26,154 nucleotides of DNA from NCBI GenBank assembly GCA_016710115.1, contig JADJLN010000023.1:1-26154 (forward strand), written 5' to 3'. The position numbers and the translations under genes are program-made. This DNA is from Saprospiraceae bacterium (GTDB lineage: Bacteria; Bacteroidota; Bacteroidia; Chitinophagales; Saprospiraceae). The notes beneath the pieces are model-generated. The model was not told the origin of the DNA and searched no databases. It saw only the letters and a list, made by a program, of their open reading frames with translations. This document shows, in pieces, positions 17,601 to 26,154 of the stretch. The number at the start of each line of letters is the position of its first letter. The stretch's first letter is position 1.

Positions 17601-18862
17601 GACGGATCAGCCACCGCCGGTTCGCCGAAAGGCAAGGCATCCTGTTGTTGCAGAGCCAGCAAATCAGCGAGCTCTTCCCGCCTCCGGATGAGATAATCCC
17701 GGCCTTCCCAGATCAGCACCTCCGGGGGGCGGTAACGCGAATTATAGTTCGAAGCCATGCTGTAGCAATAGGCTCCGGCATTGCGGAAAGCCAGGATATC
17801 CCCTTCGTGAACCTCTGTCAATTTCCGATCGACAGCAAACGTATCCGTTTCGCAGATGTAGCCGACAATCGTGTAGATCCGACTGCGGCCTTCCGGGTTG
17901 GACACGTTCTCAATAGAATGCCAGGCATTGTAAAACATCGGGCGGATCAGATGATTCAGACCGGAATCGACCCCGGCAAATACCGTGGACACTGTCGTCT
18001 TGATCACATTAGTTCGGACCAGGAACGTACCCGATTCGCTCACCAGAAATTTACCGGGTTCAAACATGAGTGTCAATTCGCGACCATATGAAGCGCAAAA
18101 CCGGGTAAACCGCTTGCTGATTTCCTGTCCGAATTCCTCGACATCGGTAGACACATCATCCACCTTATAGGGCACTTTAAACCCGCTACCGAAATCGATA
18201 TATTCCAGATCGGGAAAGCTGGCAGCGACACCAAACAGAATATCACAGGCATTCAGGAAAACTTCTACATCCAGAATATCCGACCCGGTGTGCATATGCA
18301 GCCCGGCGATCCGGATCCCGGTGGATTCGACAACGCGGAGGACATGCGGAAGTTGGTGGATCGAAATACCGAATTTGGAATCAATATGACCGGTCGAGAT
18401 CTTGGAATTCCCGCCTGCCATGATATGCGGATTGATCCGGATACAGACCTTTGCCCCCGGGTGAGCCTGACCGAATTGTTCGAGAATGGAAATATTGTCA
18501 ATATTGATCAATGTGCCGATCGTGTACGCCTTTTCATATTCTTCAAGAGACACACAATTCGGTGTAAACAGGATATCATGCGGTGGAAAGCCCGCCTTGA
18601 TCCCCAGCTGGACTTCCTGGATGGACACACAATCCAGCCCTGCACCCCAATGGTGAAACAACCGGAGAATCTGCAGGTTGGTATTCGCCTTGCAGGCATA
18701 GCAGATCCGGGCATTAGGAATGGAAAAGGCATCACACAGCCTCCGGTACTGGCGATGCATCAGATCGGCCTCATATACATACACCGGTGTACCATACCGG
18801 GCTGCAATTTCTGTGACGGGAATCCCGCCGCTGAATACATATTGTCCGTCCTGAAGATTCAT
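17597..18862 (-). CDS. lysA: Diaminopimelate decarboxylase
   Basis: LysA is a PLP enzyme that decarboxylates meso-diaminopimelate to L-lysine. The frame is intact, 421 residues from the chosen start at 18862 (MNLQDGQYVF); an ATG seven codons upstream (18883) overlaps the likely promoter box, so I prefer 18862. Visible sites are YACKANTNLQIL with the PLP lysine (about residue 58), HMHTGSD (about 190), the glycine-rich GSGFKVPY (about 230), EPGKFLVSESG (about 268), CETDTF (about 335, the partner-subunit cysteine region) and AYCYSMASNYNSRYRP (about 370). The order and spacing match group IV decarboxylases of the fold-III PLP type. It heads the minus-strand lysA-lipoprotein-valS set and also draws on the diaminopimelate pool used for peptidoglycan. 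Confidence 0.95.
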   Translation of the reverse strand: MNLQDGQYVFSGGIPVTEIAARYGTPVYVYEADLMHRQYRRLCDAFSIPNARICYACKANTNLQILRLFHHWGAGLDCVSIQEVQLGIKAGFPPHDILFTPNCVSLEEYEKAYTIGTLINIDNISILEQFGQAHPGAKVCIRINPHIMAGGNSKISTGHIDSKFGISIHQLPHVLRVVESTGIRIAGLHMHTGSDILDVEVFLNACDILFGVAASFPDLEYIDFGSGFKVPYKVDDVSTDVEEFGQEISKRFTRFCASYGRELTLMFEPGKFLVSESGTFLVRTNVIKTTVSTVFAGVDSGLNHLIRPMFYNAWHSIENVSNPEGRSRIYTIVGYICETDTFAVDRKLTEVHEGDILAFRNAGAYCYSMASNYNSRYRPPEVLIWEGRDYLIRRREELADLLALQQQDALPFGEPAVADPS

Positions 18863-18880
18863 GGATCCTGGTTTAATTCG

Positions 18881-18888
18881 CAAAAATA
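18881..18888 (-). promoter_or_regulatory. Candidate Bacteroidota -7 box for lysA
   Basis: On the minus strand this reads TATTTTTG, an exact match to the Bacteroidota sigma-70 -7 consensus TAnnTTTG. It lies 18 bp ahead of the lysA start at 18862, which would give a short leader. I see no TTTG -33 element at the usual spacing, so support is partial. Confidence 0.45.
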
Positions 18889-18966
18889 GGTCATTTTGGA
18901 CGGCGGGAGGGTGATTGCCGGATTGTCATCCACCAAAATGCGTTCTCCGGGGCATCTACCGTGCAC

Positions 18967-19508
18967 ATGCAACTGCCCGAATTGATCGATCGTTGCTGCC
19001 GGGGAAACCACCAGGCACAGGCACAGTTCTACCAGATGTTCGCACCTGTGGTGCTGGGTGTATGCCGACGATACCTGGTGGATACAGCCGAAGCAGAAGA
19101 CGCCATGATCCAGGCGATGTTCAAAAGTATGACCAGTCTGGAATCCATGCGCGACAGCAACACGATCCATGGATGGATCCGTCGGATCGCAGTCAATGAA
19201 TGTCTGATGATGCTCGGAAAAAAGAAACTGGCATTCTCAGACGACCTGCCCACCCGAATGCCATCTACCGAACCGGACCCTCAGGCACGCCTCCAGGCGG
19301 AAGAAGTGCTCGGACTCCTGGACAAGCTTCCAATGGGGTACAGAACCATTTTCAATCTCTATGTCCTGGAAGGGTATACACATAAAGAGATAGGCGAACT
19401 TCTGGATATCAGTCTCAATACCTCCAAATCCCAATTGATCCGGCTCGGAAACGCCTGGCCGAATGGATTCAACCGAATGAAAACCCGATTCATCATGCAA
19501 ACTCCTGA
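18967..19508 (+). CDS. ECF (sigma-70 family) RNA polymerase sigma factor, one frameshift near the end
   Basis: About 180 residues, the usual length for an ECF sigma factor. I chose ATG 18967 (MQLPELIDRCCRGNHQAQAQ); a GTG two codons upstream is possible. Region 2 spans about residues 20-90: FYQMFAPVVLGVCRRYL, then AEDAMIQAMFKSM and HGWIRRIAVNECLMML, containing the core-binding and -10 recognition helices. Region 4 spans about 120-175: LLDKLPMGYRTIFNLYVLEG, then YTHKEIGELLDISLNTSKSQL, the -35-binding helix-turn-helix. A base is missing near 19442-19443. Restoring it gives RARKRLAEWIQPNENP and a stop at 19506-19508, matching the family's normal end. It is divergent from lysA and followed 41 bp later by a small membrane protein. 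Confidence 0.93.
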
Positions 19509-19549
19509 TTCCCCTAATACCCATTCCACGCCATCACGGGGAGACGACC

Positions 19550-19921
19550 ATGCGTTCTGCAAGTGACAGACTCACTGTTCAACCTGCAGACGACAGCTGG
19601 TCTGCATTGTCCAGCCGCTTGTCAAAACCGGCACCCGAAAAACGGACATCCAAACTGTTGCTGTCCGGCAGAATCCTGGTTCGGATAGCTGCTGTCCTGA
19701 TGTTGGGTGTCGGGATCTGGTGGGTAACATCACAACCCGAAAAAGCGGAACCATTGACGAGCGAATGGATCACGGATTCACCCGTTTATTTTGCCTCTTA
19801 CCTGGACATGGCACAGCAGCTGGAAGGATATACCTCTGGCATCGAGGGTACAGGTCATGCCGATTTTCGGAAGAACTTTTCCGGTGCACCCGTCACCGGG
19901 GATACCATGGGGAATTTGTGA
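19550..19921 (+). CDS. Small single-span membrane protein, possible anti-sigma factor
   Basis: An intact 123-residue protein starting at 19550, preceded by a GGGGAGA purine stretch. A basic cytoplasmic segment (residues ~1-42, ending KRTSKLLLSGR) leads to one predicted transmembrane helix (about 43-62, ILVRIAAVLMLGVGIWWV) and an outer segment of about 60 residues with DSPVYFASYLDMAQQLEGYTSGIEG. I recognise no zinc-binding HxxxCxxC anti-sigma motif. Position directly after an ECF sigma gene and the topology suggest a membrane-bound anti-sigma factor; this is inference. Its stop touches the stop of the convergent transferase gene (19921/19922). Confidence 0.65.
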   Translation: MRSASDRLTVQPADDSWSALSSRLSKPAPEKRTSKLLLSGRILVRIAAVLMLGVGIWWVTSQPEKAEPLTSEWITDSPVYFASYLDMAQQLEGYTSGIEGTGHADFRKNFSGAPVTGDTMGNL

Positions 19922-21154
19922 TTATTGTGTATCCGCCTGTTTGAACGGATGGCGCGGCGACCAGTCATCTACCGGGTTGAGGTAATCGAGTAATGGCCGG
20001 ATGAATCGATTGGTAAACGAACTTCGGTGCCGGATATAGCAGGTGAGGTCGACCGCAACAGCGCCTACAGAGCTCTTGATCTCTTCCGCTGTTCGTGCAA
20101 AAACCAGATGCGATGCCTGACGGGAAATGCCCATCTCGATCAGATCCAGCAGCATATTGAAATACAGCTTGTAAACCGGATTCCACCGATTGTCATAGCC
20201 GAGGAAGTGGGCTTCAAATTCACCGTTCCGGTTCATGATCCCACTCACAAACCCGATCATTTCTGTTCCCCGGTAATAGGCCTCAAGAATAAAATCTTCA
20301 CCGAGAGATTCTTTCATTCCCGCGAAATAGTGTTCATCCAGGGTGATGACATTAAAACCGGAATCATCAGCGACCTCCCGATACAAGGCATGAAGCTGAG
20401 GCAGTGCAGCGCTGATCTCGGAGAGGTCAAGTTCCTTCCGAACGACTTCTTTTGCGAGGATCTTCCTTGCCTTGTTTGCCCGCACACGATACTTGCTGCT
20501 GAGATCGCCCAGATAATCGGAATAGCTTTTCCATTCAGGTCGAAGAGCCATCACCATGCTCGGCAGGATGTGGAAGGCATGAAACTGGCGTTGCCGAAAT
20601 CCATCTACCTGATCCAGTTGTTCGGGATGAAAGTCTTTGACCAGCAGAATCGATACCGGGATTCCCTCGGCTTCGAGGTCTTTCCGCATCTGGCGCATGG
20701 CATCATCCACCAGTTGAGGAATTTTCTCCACTCCTTCCCGGAAGGCAAAGCCGTGATCGCCACTCAACATCAGATTGCCACATACCAGGGAGTAGAACCC
20801 GACCTGCCGGGCAACTAACCCGCGAAGGAATTGGCCAAACGTACTGAAAAAACAGGCTGTCGGACCGGATGCTTGTTGGTAGCGGATGCTCTCTGCTCCG
20901 TTAAAATACAATACCTGGCCATAGACCACGCCTATGGGTTCATCCCCCTGTCGGATGATGGCATATCGGAACTGTACCCCTTTCGGCGGGTGCTTTTCAA
21001 GCGCGGTCAGATAAGGCCGCTGCAGAAAGAGATTGTTCCCCTGCACTGCCGCATCCCAGCCAGCGGCATCTTCGGATACCGACCGGATAATATCGATCCT
21101 GACTTCTTGACTGATGGTCTGAATAGAAGTGATTTCTGCCTGCATGATACCCAA
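19922..21154 (-). CDS. GNAT / FemAB-like acyl- or aminoacyltransferase
   Basis: An intact protein of 410 residues from 21154 (a second ATG at 21145 gives MQAEITSIQ and is equally plausible). The architecture is a double GNAT-like fold as in the FemAB/peptidoglycan-bridge and related Bacteroidota acetyltransferases. The N-terminal half has NNLFLQRPYLTALEKHPPKG, YGQVLYFNGAESIRYQQAS and VCGNLMLSGDHGFAF. The C-terminal half has SSKYRVRANKARKIL, PQLHALYREVADDSGFN, FILEAYYRGTEMIGFVSGI and EAHFLGYDNRWNPVYKLYFNML, the last resembling the acceptor/CoA-binding region of the fold. The substrate cannot be told from sequence: an envelope or lipid acyl acceptor is plausible, and no transmembrane segment is seen. 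It ends against the small membrane gene and its start faces the OmpA gene. Confidence 0.75.
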   Translation of the reverse strand: MGIMQAEITSIQTISQEVRIDIIRSVSEDAAGWDAAVQGNNLFLQRPYLTALEKHPPKGVQFRYAIIRQGDEPIGVVYGQVLYFNGAESIRYQQASGPTACFFSTFGQFLRGLVARQVGFYSLVCGNLMLSGDHGFAFREGVEKIPQLVDDAMRQMRKDLEAEGIPVSILLVKDFHPEQLDQVDGFRQRQFHAFHILPSMVMALRPEWKSYSDYLGDLSSKYRVRANKARKILAKEVVRKELDLSEISAALPQLHALYREVADDSGFNVITLDEHYFAGMKESLGEDFILEAYYRGTEMIGFVSGIMNRNGEFEAHFLGYDNRWNPVYKLYFNMLLDLIEMGISRQASHLVFARTAEEIKSSVGAVAVDLTCYIRHRSSFTNRFIRPLLDYLNPVDDWSPRHPFKQADTQ

Positions 21155-21235
21155 ACATCAATACCGGGGGCGATTGTTCATTTGCCTGGAACGAATCAGG
21201 CAAAAAAGCCATATCTCCAATATCCATGTATTTTT

Positions 21236-22228
21236 ATGCCAAAGTTGTTCCCCATGGCACTCACCCCCGTTCTCCCTGTAGTTCTTTCCATCATTCTGCT
21301 GACAGGCTGTGTGACTTCCCAAAAATACGACAGCCTGGCCCGGTCAAAGGACCTGCTGGAACGGGAATACAAGGCGTTGCAGGGTGTCCGTGAGGAGAAG
21401 AATGAGGTAGAGGCAGCGCGACGCAATTTGCAGCAGGACCGGCAGTCTGCAAACAGGAGATGACCCATCAGCAGGCGTTGATTCAAAGTCTGGAATCCAG
21501 CAGGGATGACCTCAACCAGAGGCTCAATGCGCTGATCGCACAAACCAGCCCTCCTGTCTGCCACCGCAGATGAAAAGCAAGAGCTGGTGGAAGAAATACT
21601 GGCAAAGGAAGCAGAGATCAATCGCCGTGCAGCTGGTCAGGATAGCCTGGCTCGCGTGATGGACCAACGCGAAAAACGAGCCGGACAGTTGGCAGCAGAC
21701 CTCGCCGAAAAGGAAAAACGAATCACGGAATTGAACGGTCTTCTGACCGATCGGGAAAAAGCGCTGACCAGCTTGCGCACGGGCTTGCTTGAAGCACTTC
21801 GTGGGTATTCTTCAGCCGATCTTTCCGTACGGGAAGAAAATGGCCGCGTCTACGTCTCCATGAGTCAGAATCTGCTCTTCCCATCCGGAAGTGATCAGGT
21901 TGACCCGAAAGGTATAACTGCCCTCAAATCCCTGGCAGGTGTGTTGAGTGTCCAGCAGGATATCGAGATCCTGGTCGAGGGACACACAGATACGGATGGC
22001 AGTGCCGATCTGAATTGGGATCTCAGTGTCAGCCGGGCTTCGTCAGTAGTCAAGATTCTGACCAGAGAAGGGGTGCCTCCCGAAAAAGTATCCGCAGCCG
22101 GCAGGGCGTTTTACCTCCCTCTTTCAAGTAATGATACAGCCGAAGGAAAGGCGCGTAACCGCCGGGTGGAGATTATTCTGGCTCCCAAACTGGAGAAGAT
22201 CCTGCAGATGATCGGCGCCGGAAAATGA
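21236..22228 (+). CDS. OmpA-family peptidoglycan-binding lipoprotein with coiled coil, two frameshifts
   Basis: About 330 residues. The start at 21236 gives MPKLFPMALTPVLPVVLSII, then LLTGC, a strong lipobox; ATG 21254 is an alternative. The mature N-terminus begins VTSQKYDSLARSKDLLEREY and forms a long coiled coil (to about residue 185) with DRQS, QEMTHQQALIQSLESSRDDL and LVEEILAKEAEINRRAAGQ. The C-terminal OmpA domain (about 205-320) has VYVSMSQNLLFPSGSDQVDP, ILVEGHTDTDGSADLNWDLS and GKARNRRVEIIL; the aspartate and arginine that bind diaminopimelate are in these segments. Frames shift near 21450 and 21548, both inside the coiled coil with the reading continued. It likely ties the outer membrane to peptidoglycan. 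Confidence 0.92.
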
Positions 22229-22361
22229 GAACATCTGCCTGGCCCGATTCAGGGCACACAACAAGACAGATGAGCTGTATCGTTATCCTGTTCAGCAAGG
22301 TCCAAACTCATCCTGTATATGATGAATACGGATAAGTGCTCTGGTAAAATCTATTCGGCCT

Positions 22362-23083
22362 ATGAAAACGCTTGTCATGTTCTGCCTTTTTCCACTGCTC
22401 TGTCTCGGTTGTCTGTCTTCTCGTACACCCCCGGCAGAACCTGCAAATGAAGAAGTTCATGTTGCTGCACGCGAACTGCTGATACGTCTGTACAAGGGTT
22501 CCTGTTATGGCCAGTGCCCGGCCTATACGCTGGAGATTTTTCAGATGGCCATGTCGTCCTGTCGCCTCGACGATTCCTTCCGGTCGATTCCGTGATGACC
22601 TCCAGCTGGCCTGTCGCGGATATACTCCGGGCATTTGATGCAGCCGGTCTGGACGATCTGGAAGCGAGTATATGACACCCATCGCCGATATTCCATCCTA
22701 TCGGATCAGCTACCGGGGAAAGGGAGATCAGATGGAACACACGAAAGCCGGTTGTCCTGCAAAATCTGGTGGCATTACTGGATTCCTTTACGGTCAATGA
22801 AGGATGGCTCGAGCCGGAACGCGCATTCCGATCGGAACAGGTCAACAGACGAGAAGAAGAGCTGATCGTCCAGCTCAAGCCGGGCACCGACCAGGGCCTA
22901 TGGATGGACATGTACCAAGATGTAGGCTTATACCTCATTCGCCGGATCCTTCCGGAAGGCGCCTATCTTCTTGTAGTATATGATCGGTCAGTCATCCAGC
23001 CTGATGCCATGCTGGACAGGGTCAGGGAAGAGAGCAGGGTGGTTCTGGCGCGTTTTGGCAAGGATCTGCAACAGCGCGATTAA
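22362..23083 (+). CDS. DUF6438-like lipoprotein, frame-disrupted
   Basis: About 240 residues over three frames. The start at 22362 gives MKTLVMFCLFPLLCLGC, a lipoprotein-type signal, although the residue three before the modified cysteine is Cys. The mature part has LIRLYKGSCYGQCPAYTLEIF near 22478-22540, matching the CxGxCPxY pattern of the DUF6438 family, then DGHVVLSPRRFLPVDSV in a shifted frame, FDAAGLDDLEASYDTPIADI and SYRISYRGKGDQ. The last third is intact from about 22745: VVLQNLVALLDSFTVNEGW, then EEELIVQLKPGTDQG and GLYLIRRILPEGAYLLVVYD. Breaks are near 22540, 22667 and 22735. Function is unknown. Its TAA overlaps the lptD stop by 3 bp in a convergent arrangement. Confidence 0.75.
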
Positions 23084-25674
23084 AATCCGAAGCCGTCAAA
23101 ATTGCCCGTGGCATTTCGTCTGTACGGGATTTTGATGAAGTCCAGTGTGGAGGGTTTCACCTTCACCATGAAGGTATAGGCACCGATTTCAGGGAACCAG
23201 CCGAGATTCATTTCCCAGCAGTGCAGGTCGCGTATGAAGGTGAAGCTGGGGTAGGTGATCCGTTCTGACCGGAAGTCATATCCGATATTGCCCACGTTGA
23301 TCATCCACTTGTCTGTGATTCGGATATTTCCGGATGTGTTGATCGTATGTGTCGTGATCAGAAAGGTATCTCGCCCGTTCACGGGCATCAGCATGGTATT
23401 GATGTTGTGCTGAATGGCAAATCCCTCCAGCAGGCCGATGACATCATCCTTCGGTTCGCGGGATGACGTACCTTCAATCAACTCCCGGATCTTGCCAATG
23501 GTGAGATTGGTGGTGATCCGAAAACTGGCATTGACAAAACGCAGTGGCTTTTGCGGTTATCCCAGTAATATTGGTTGATGGTTTTTCCTTTCGCATCCAC
23601 AGCATAGGGATCGAACATGAGATTGCATCGAGCCGGGAAATGCGCTTGAACAGGTTGGTGCCACCACCGATCCGACTCCGCTCCATTTCAGGCTGTCGGC
23701 CATGGAAATTGTCAGGATCCAGACACGATGATATTGTCAAAGAGGTTGATTTTTTTACTGGTACTGTCCTTGTGGCTGAAGTATTTGGCTTCAAAATATT
23801 ATTGAGCGAATAATTCAGTGACATGGCTCCGGTGGTGTATGACGGAGCACCAAAGGTCCGCCATCAAAAATGGAGTAACGCTGGAGATCGGAGTAATCGG
23901 ATGTTGTCCCGCGAGCATATTCTCAAACCAGACGCCGACTCATTGCCGGGTGTATAGTTGAATCCGACATTCGGTTTGAGTGTATGGCGCAAACCACGCA
24001 GCCATCCCTGGAAAATCGGATGGTACCGAAGACGGCCGTGTTGAGATTGACACCCATGGCTACCCGCGATAGGTTTGAAAATCAGACATAACGCGTAGTC
24101 AGAGTGCCAAACGAAGTCGTGTCATCCGAGATGGCAAAGATGCTCCCATCCGCATTGAATGTGGTGTCCTTTTCACGACAGGAACCATGTCATTTTCCCG
24201 GCGAAGGGTATTGTAGTTCCATACTTCGGTATAGGATACACTGGGCACGACATTCACATATTTCAGCAATTGAAATTCGAGTTGATCGATGCCATCTGTC
24301 GAATGCCGGGGCGGGCCTTGCGAAGGTCTCCGGGTGAAGAAGGTGGAATCGGGACCGCTCAACCGGCTGATCAGATTGGCAGAATAGGTGAGGCCGATCC
24401 GCTTCAAACCATTTCTCTCGCCACCCCCTCCTTTCCGTTTGAATGGCTGGAGTCGTTGAACCAAAGGAGGCCTCGGGTAATGTCATATCGATCTGGCCGG
24501 AACGCAGGTTTTGAGATTGGGTCAGCGCCGCCGTAAACTGGTAGGGGCTTCCCGAGCCAGTCCGGCGATAGTTCATCGAGGAGGAAATGGTGTTCGCCAG
24601 ACATTGTTTGCATCGTAATAGTTGAGCCCGAAAAGGCACTGGATTCAGATGGATCCGCCCCGAAATATTATGATAGGGATTGGCTTTGGGATCCTGTCGA
24701 TGCGTGTAGATCACTTTGAACAACCGGTCCCGCTCGATCTCACCGGTTTCGGGTACTTCCCGGCCCAGGTCGGTCCAGGTGATCTCACCGCCACCACTGA
24801 ATCGATAGCGCCGGTTGTAATCGGAACGGATACTCACGATAACTGCCCCGGGTGTAGATATCTGTCAGATGCTCAGGTTGGCATACGGTCCCATGGGGTG
24901 AAGTAGCCGATCCCGCGCAAACCGTATCCGAGTTCATCCCGATAGTCATAATCCAGGGAAAAGACCAGGCCTGCCTTTCGTGATTTGGTGATCGGGAAAA
25001 AGCCGAATGGCAACCAGAGCGGGGTGGGGACTCCGGCTATCTCGAGATTGGACGGACCGATAATGACCGATTTGTCAGGGATGATCTTCTGTTGGTACTT
25101 CCCGATCCCATAATGTGGTACATCCGCGTCACACGTTGTGATGATCGCGTTCTTTCCGTAGATCTGATTGTCCAGAGAGTCTGATGCTGCACCGACAAAT
25201 TTGGTACGGGTCCGTCAGGACATGAAGATCTCCTCAGTGGTTGTGTTTTCCAGACTGAATCCCTTTTTTGTCCGGAAATTATAGCGCATCTCCCGTGACG
25301 TGAATTGCTGACTGCCCTGCTTGAAATGGGGTTTTTGGACCAACTGGCCGGTCGAATCGATGATTCCCCGGGCAGTCACAATATTGGTTTCAAAGGAAAA
25401 GATGATATAGCCAGCGTTCAGTTCGATATCCTGATAGGTCACCTCGCCTGCCCGACCAAATGGATCTGTTTGCGGCGCATGTCCACACCACTGGGTATCC
25501 ACACTGCTGTAAAGTGACCGAGAAGATGGCATTTTTCGATACCCGGATCTGCATGGGCTGGCCATCTCGGTGTCTGTAGGTATCAATCTGAAGAGTGAAG
25601 CTGCGTCGCCCCTGCACAGGTGCGGTTGGCGCCGTCTGTCCGGCTAATCCGGTCGTCCACAGGAAGATGCCCAT
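23080..25674 (-). CDS. lptD: LPS-assembly outer membrane protein LptD, heavily frame-disrupted
   Basis: LptD forms the outer-membrane barrel that inserts LPS into the outer leaflet. The chosen start at 25674 gives MGIFLWTTGLAGQT, a short signal peptide; a longer start may be lost. The N-terminal OstA domain has GEVTYQDIELNAGYIIF, NIVTARGIIDSTGQ and YNFRTKKGF (about 25250-25450). The conserved segment with PHYGIG, IIGPSNLEIAGVPTPLWLPF and GFFPITKSRKAGLVFS follows at about 24970-25120. The barrel region holds SDYNRRYRFSGGGEITWTDL, TISSSMNYRRTGSGSPYQF, LTYSANLISRLSG and NYSLNNILE. The C-terminus has NIRITDKWMINVGNIGYDF and FTFIRDLHCWEMNLGWFP, a hallmark of Bacteroidota LptD, and ends GNFDGFGF. 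About 860 residues is normal. More than ten frame changes occur between 23480 and 25540; the first and last parts are cleaner. Confidence 0.88.
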
Positions 25675-25821
25675 GCTGAACCAAAATAGACGAAAGACAG
25701 TTTCTGTATAGTAAACCTGGGCCCAGGGGCGTTCTCAGGGTAATCGGTATCGGGCAACTGGTGTATCTGTCTTGTCCGCTACTCTTGTTGACCAAACACC
25801 AATTCTGTGCGAAGGTATCGT

Positions 25822-26154
25822 ATGTTCATTCGTTTAACGTCTTTCTTGTCCATTTTGTGTTTGACTATCCTCGCCGAGTCTGAAGAAATATTCCAGATAA
25901 ATGGCAGCCGGACAAGGGATCCGGTAAAACGATAGTGATCGACGCTGGTGGAAAAAGCCGTCGAGCAACATGGCCAACGTACGAGCAAGGGCGTCAAACA
26001 AGCCGGCTTTCTGGTTCTTCGTGAAAATGCCATGCCCAGTGTCCTGGTTGAAACCGGTTTTCTGACGAATGCCTCTGATCAGGAGTTTCTGAATTCGGAA
26101 GAAGGCAGTTGCGGATGGCCGAGAGGCCTCGCGATCGCATTCGCGGATTACAAG
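25822..26154 (+). CDS. N-acetylmuramoyl-L-alanine amidase (Amidase_3), 3' partial, internally deleted
   Basis: A zinc amidase that cleaves the bond between muramic acid and the stem peptide. The start at 25822 gives a signal-like MFIRLTSFLSILCLTILA. After a frame change, GKTIVIDAG near 25923-25950 is the start of the domain, normally followed by HGG and the zinc ligands. Instead the sequence jumps at about 25948-25955 to LVEKAVEQHGQRTSKGVKQA, which belongs near the end of the domain, and continues AGFLVLRENAMPSVLVETGF with the catalytic VETGFLTN glutamate near 26045. The middle, well over 100 residues in this family and including zinc ligands, is absent. The gene continues beyond the window. 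It is divergent from lptD, a common Bacteroidota arrangement. Confidence 0.8.

Noticed and set aside
18290..18889. 199-codon plus-strand open frame opposite lysA
   Set aside because: It is an antisense shadow of an intact lysA containing all catalytic motifs.
20027..20818. 263-codon plus-strand open frame opposite the GNAT-like gene
   Set aside because: It is an antisense shadow of an intact conserved gene, with no start context or homology pattern.

Overview
The window looks like chromosomal DNA of a Bacteroidota bacterium, most like the Saprospiria (Lewinella / Haliscomenobacter relatives). The signs are three large secreted proteins with type IX secretion C-terminal domains and the N-terminal 'P-N-D-D-C' module common in that group, a Bacteroidota-style LptD divergent from an N-acetylmuramoyl-L-alanine amidase, a WG-repeat/TonB protein, and a TATTTTTG promoter box. 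Taxonomy is inferred from protein style only; no rRNA or tRNA is visible.

Layout. (1) 1-5763, plus strand: a compact envelope operon. It holds the end of an MsbA-like ABC exporter, a small membrane protein, murB, a small outer-membrane barrel protein, waaA/kdtA and a heptose-7-phosphate kinase (rfaE1/hldE N-domain). (2) 5903-12231, plus: three tandem paralogous T9SS-secreted proteins (A, B, C); B lacks the N-terminal half. (3) 12232-14254: repeat-rich DNA with about ten short perfect hairpins, four copies of a CCTGCC-TCC-GGCAGG element and 15-bp tandem repeats, enclosing one minus-strand WG-repeat/TonB gene. (4) 14255-18862, minus: lysA, a lipoprotein gene and valS, probably one transcript. 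(5) 18967-19921, plus: an ECF sigma factor and a small single-span membrane protein, perhaps its regulator. (6) 19922-21154, minus: a GNAT/FemAB-like transferase. (7) 21236-23083, plus: an OmpA-family lipoprotein and a DUF6438-like lipoprotein. (8) 23080-25674, minus: lptD, divergent from a broken amidase gene running off the right edge.

Functionally the window is mostly cell envelope: lipid A/LPS core precursors (waaA, rfaE1, the ABC exporter), LPS insertion (lptD), peptidoglycan (murB, amidase, OmpA, and lysA through diaminopimelate), with a surface or secreted protein cluster in between.

A dominant property is frame disruption. Nearly every gene in about 1-7.4 kb and 23.4-26.15 kb is broken by several 1-base indels, although the protein can be followed from frame to frame. 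Genes in 8-23 kb carry none to four. Essential single-copy genes (murB, waaA, valS, lptD) are among the broken ones, and many indels lie in short homopolymers. Consensus error is therefore more likely than true pseudogenisation, and I annotate these as CDS with disrupted frames. Two larger internal losses (in waaA and the amidase) sit at short direct repeats. I see no defence, CRISPR, phage or biosynthetic system. The best candidates for something undescribed are the hairpin-dense interval at 12.4-13.0 kb and the repeat-bounded WG/TonB gene beside it.
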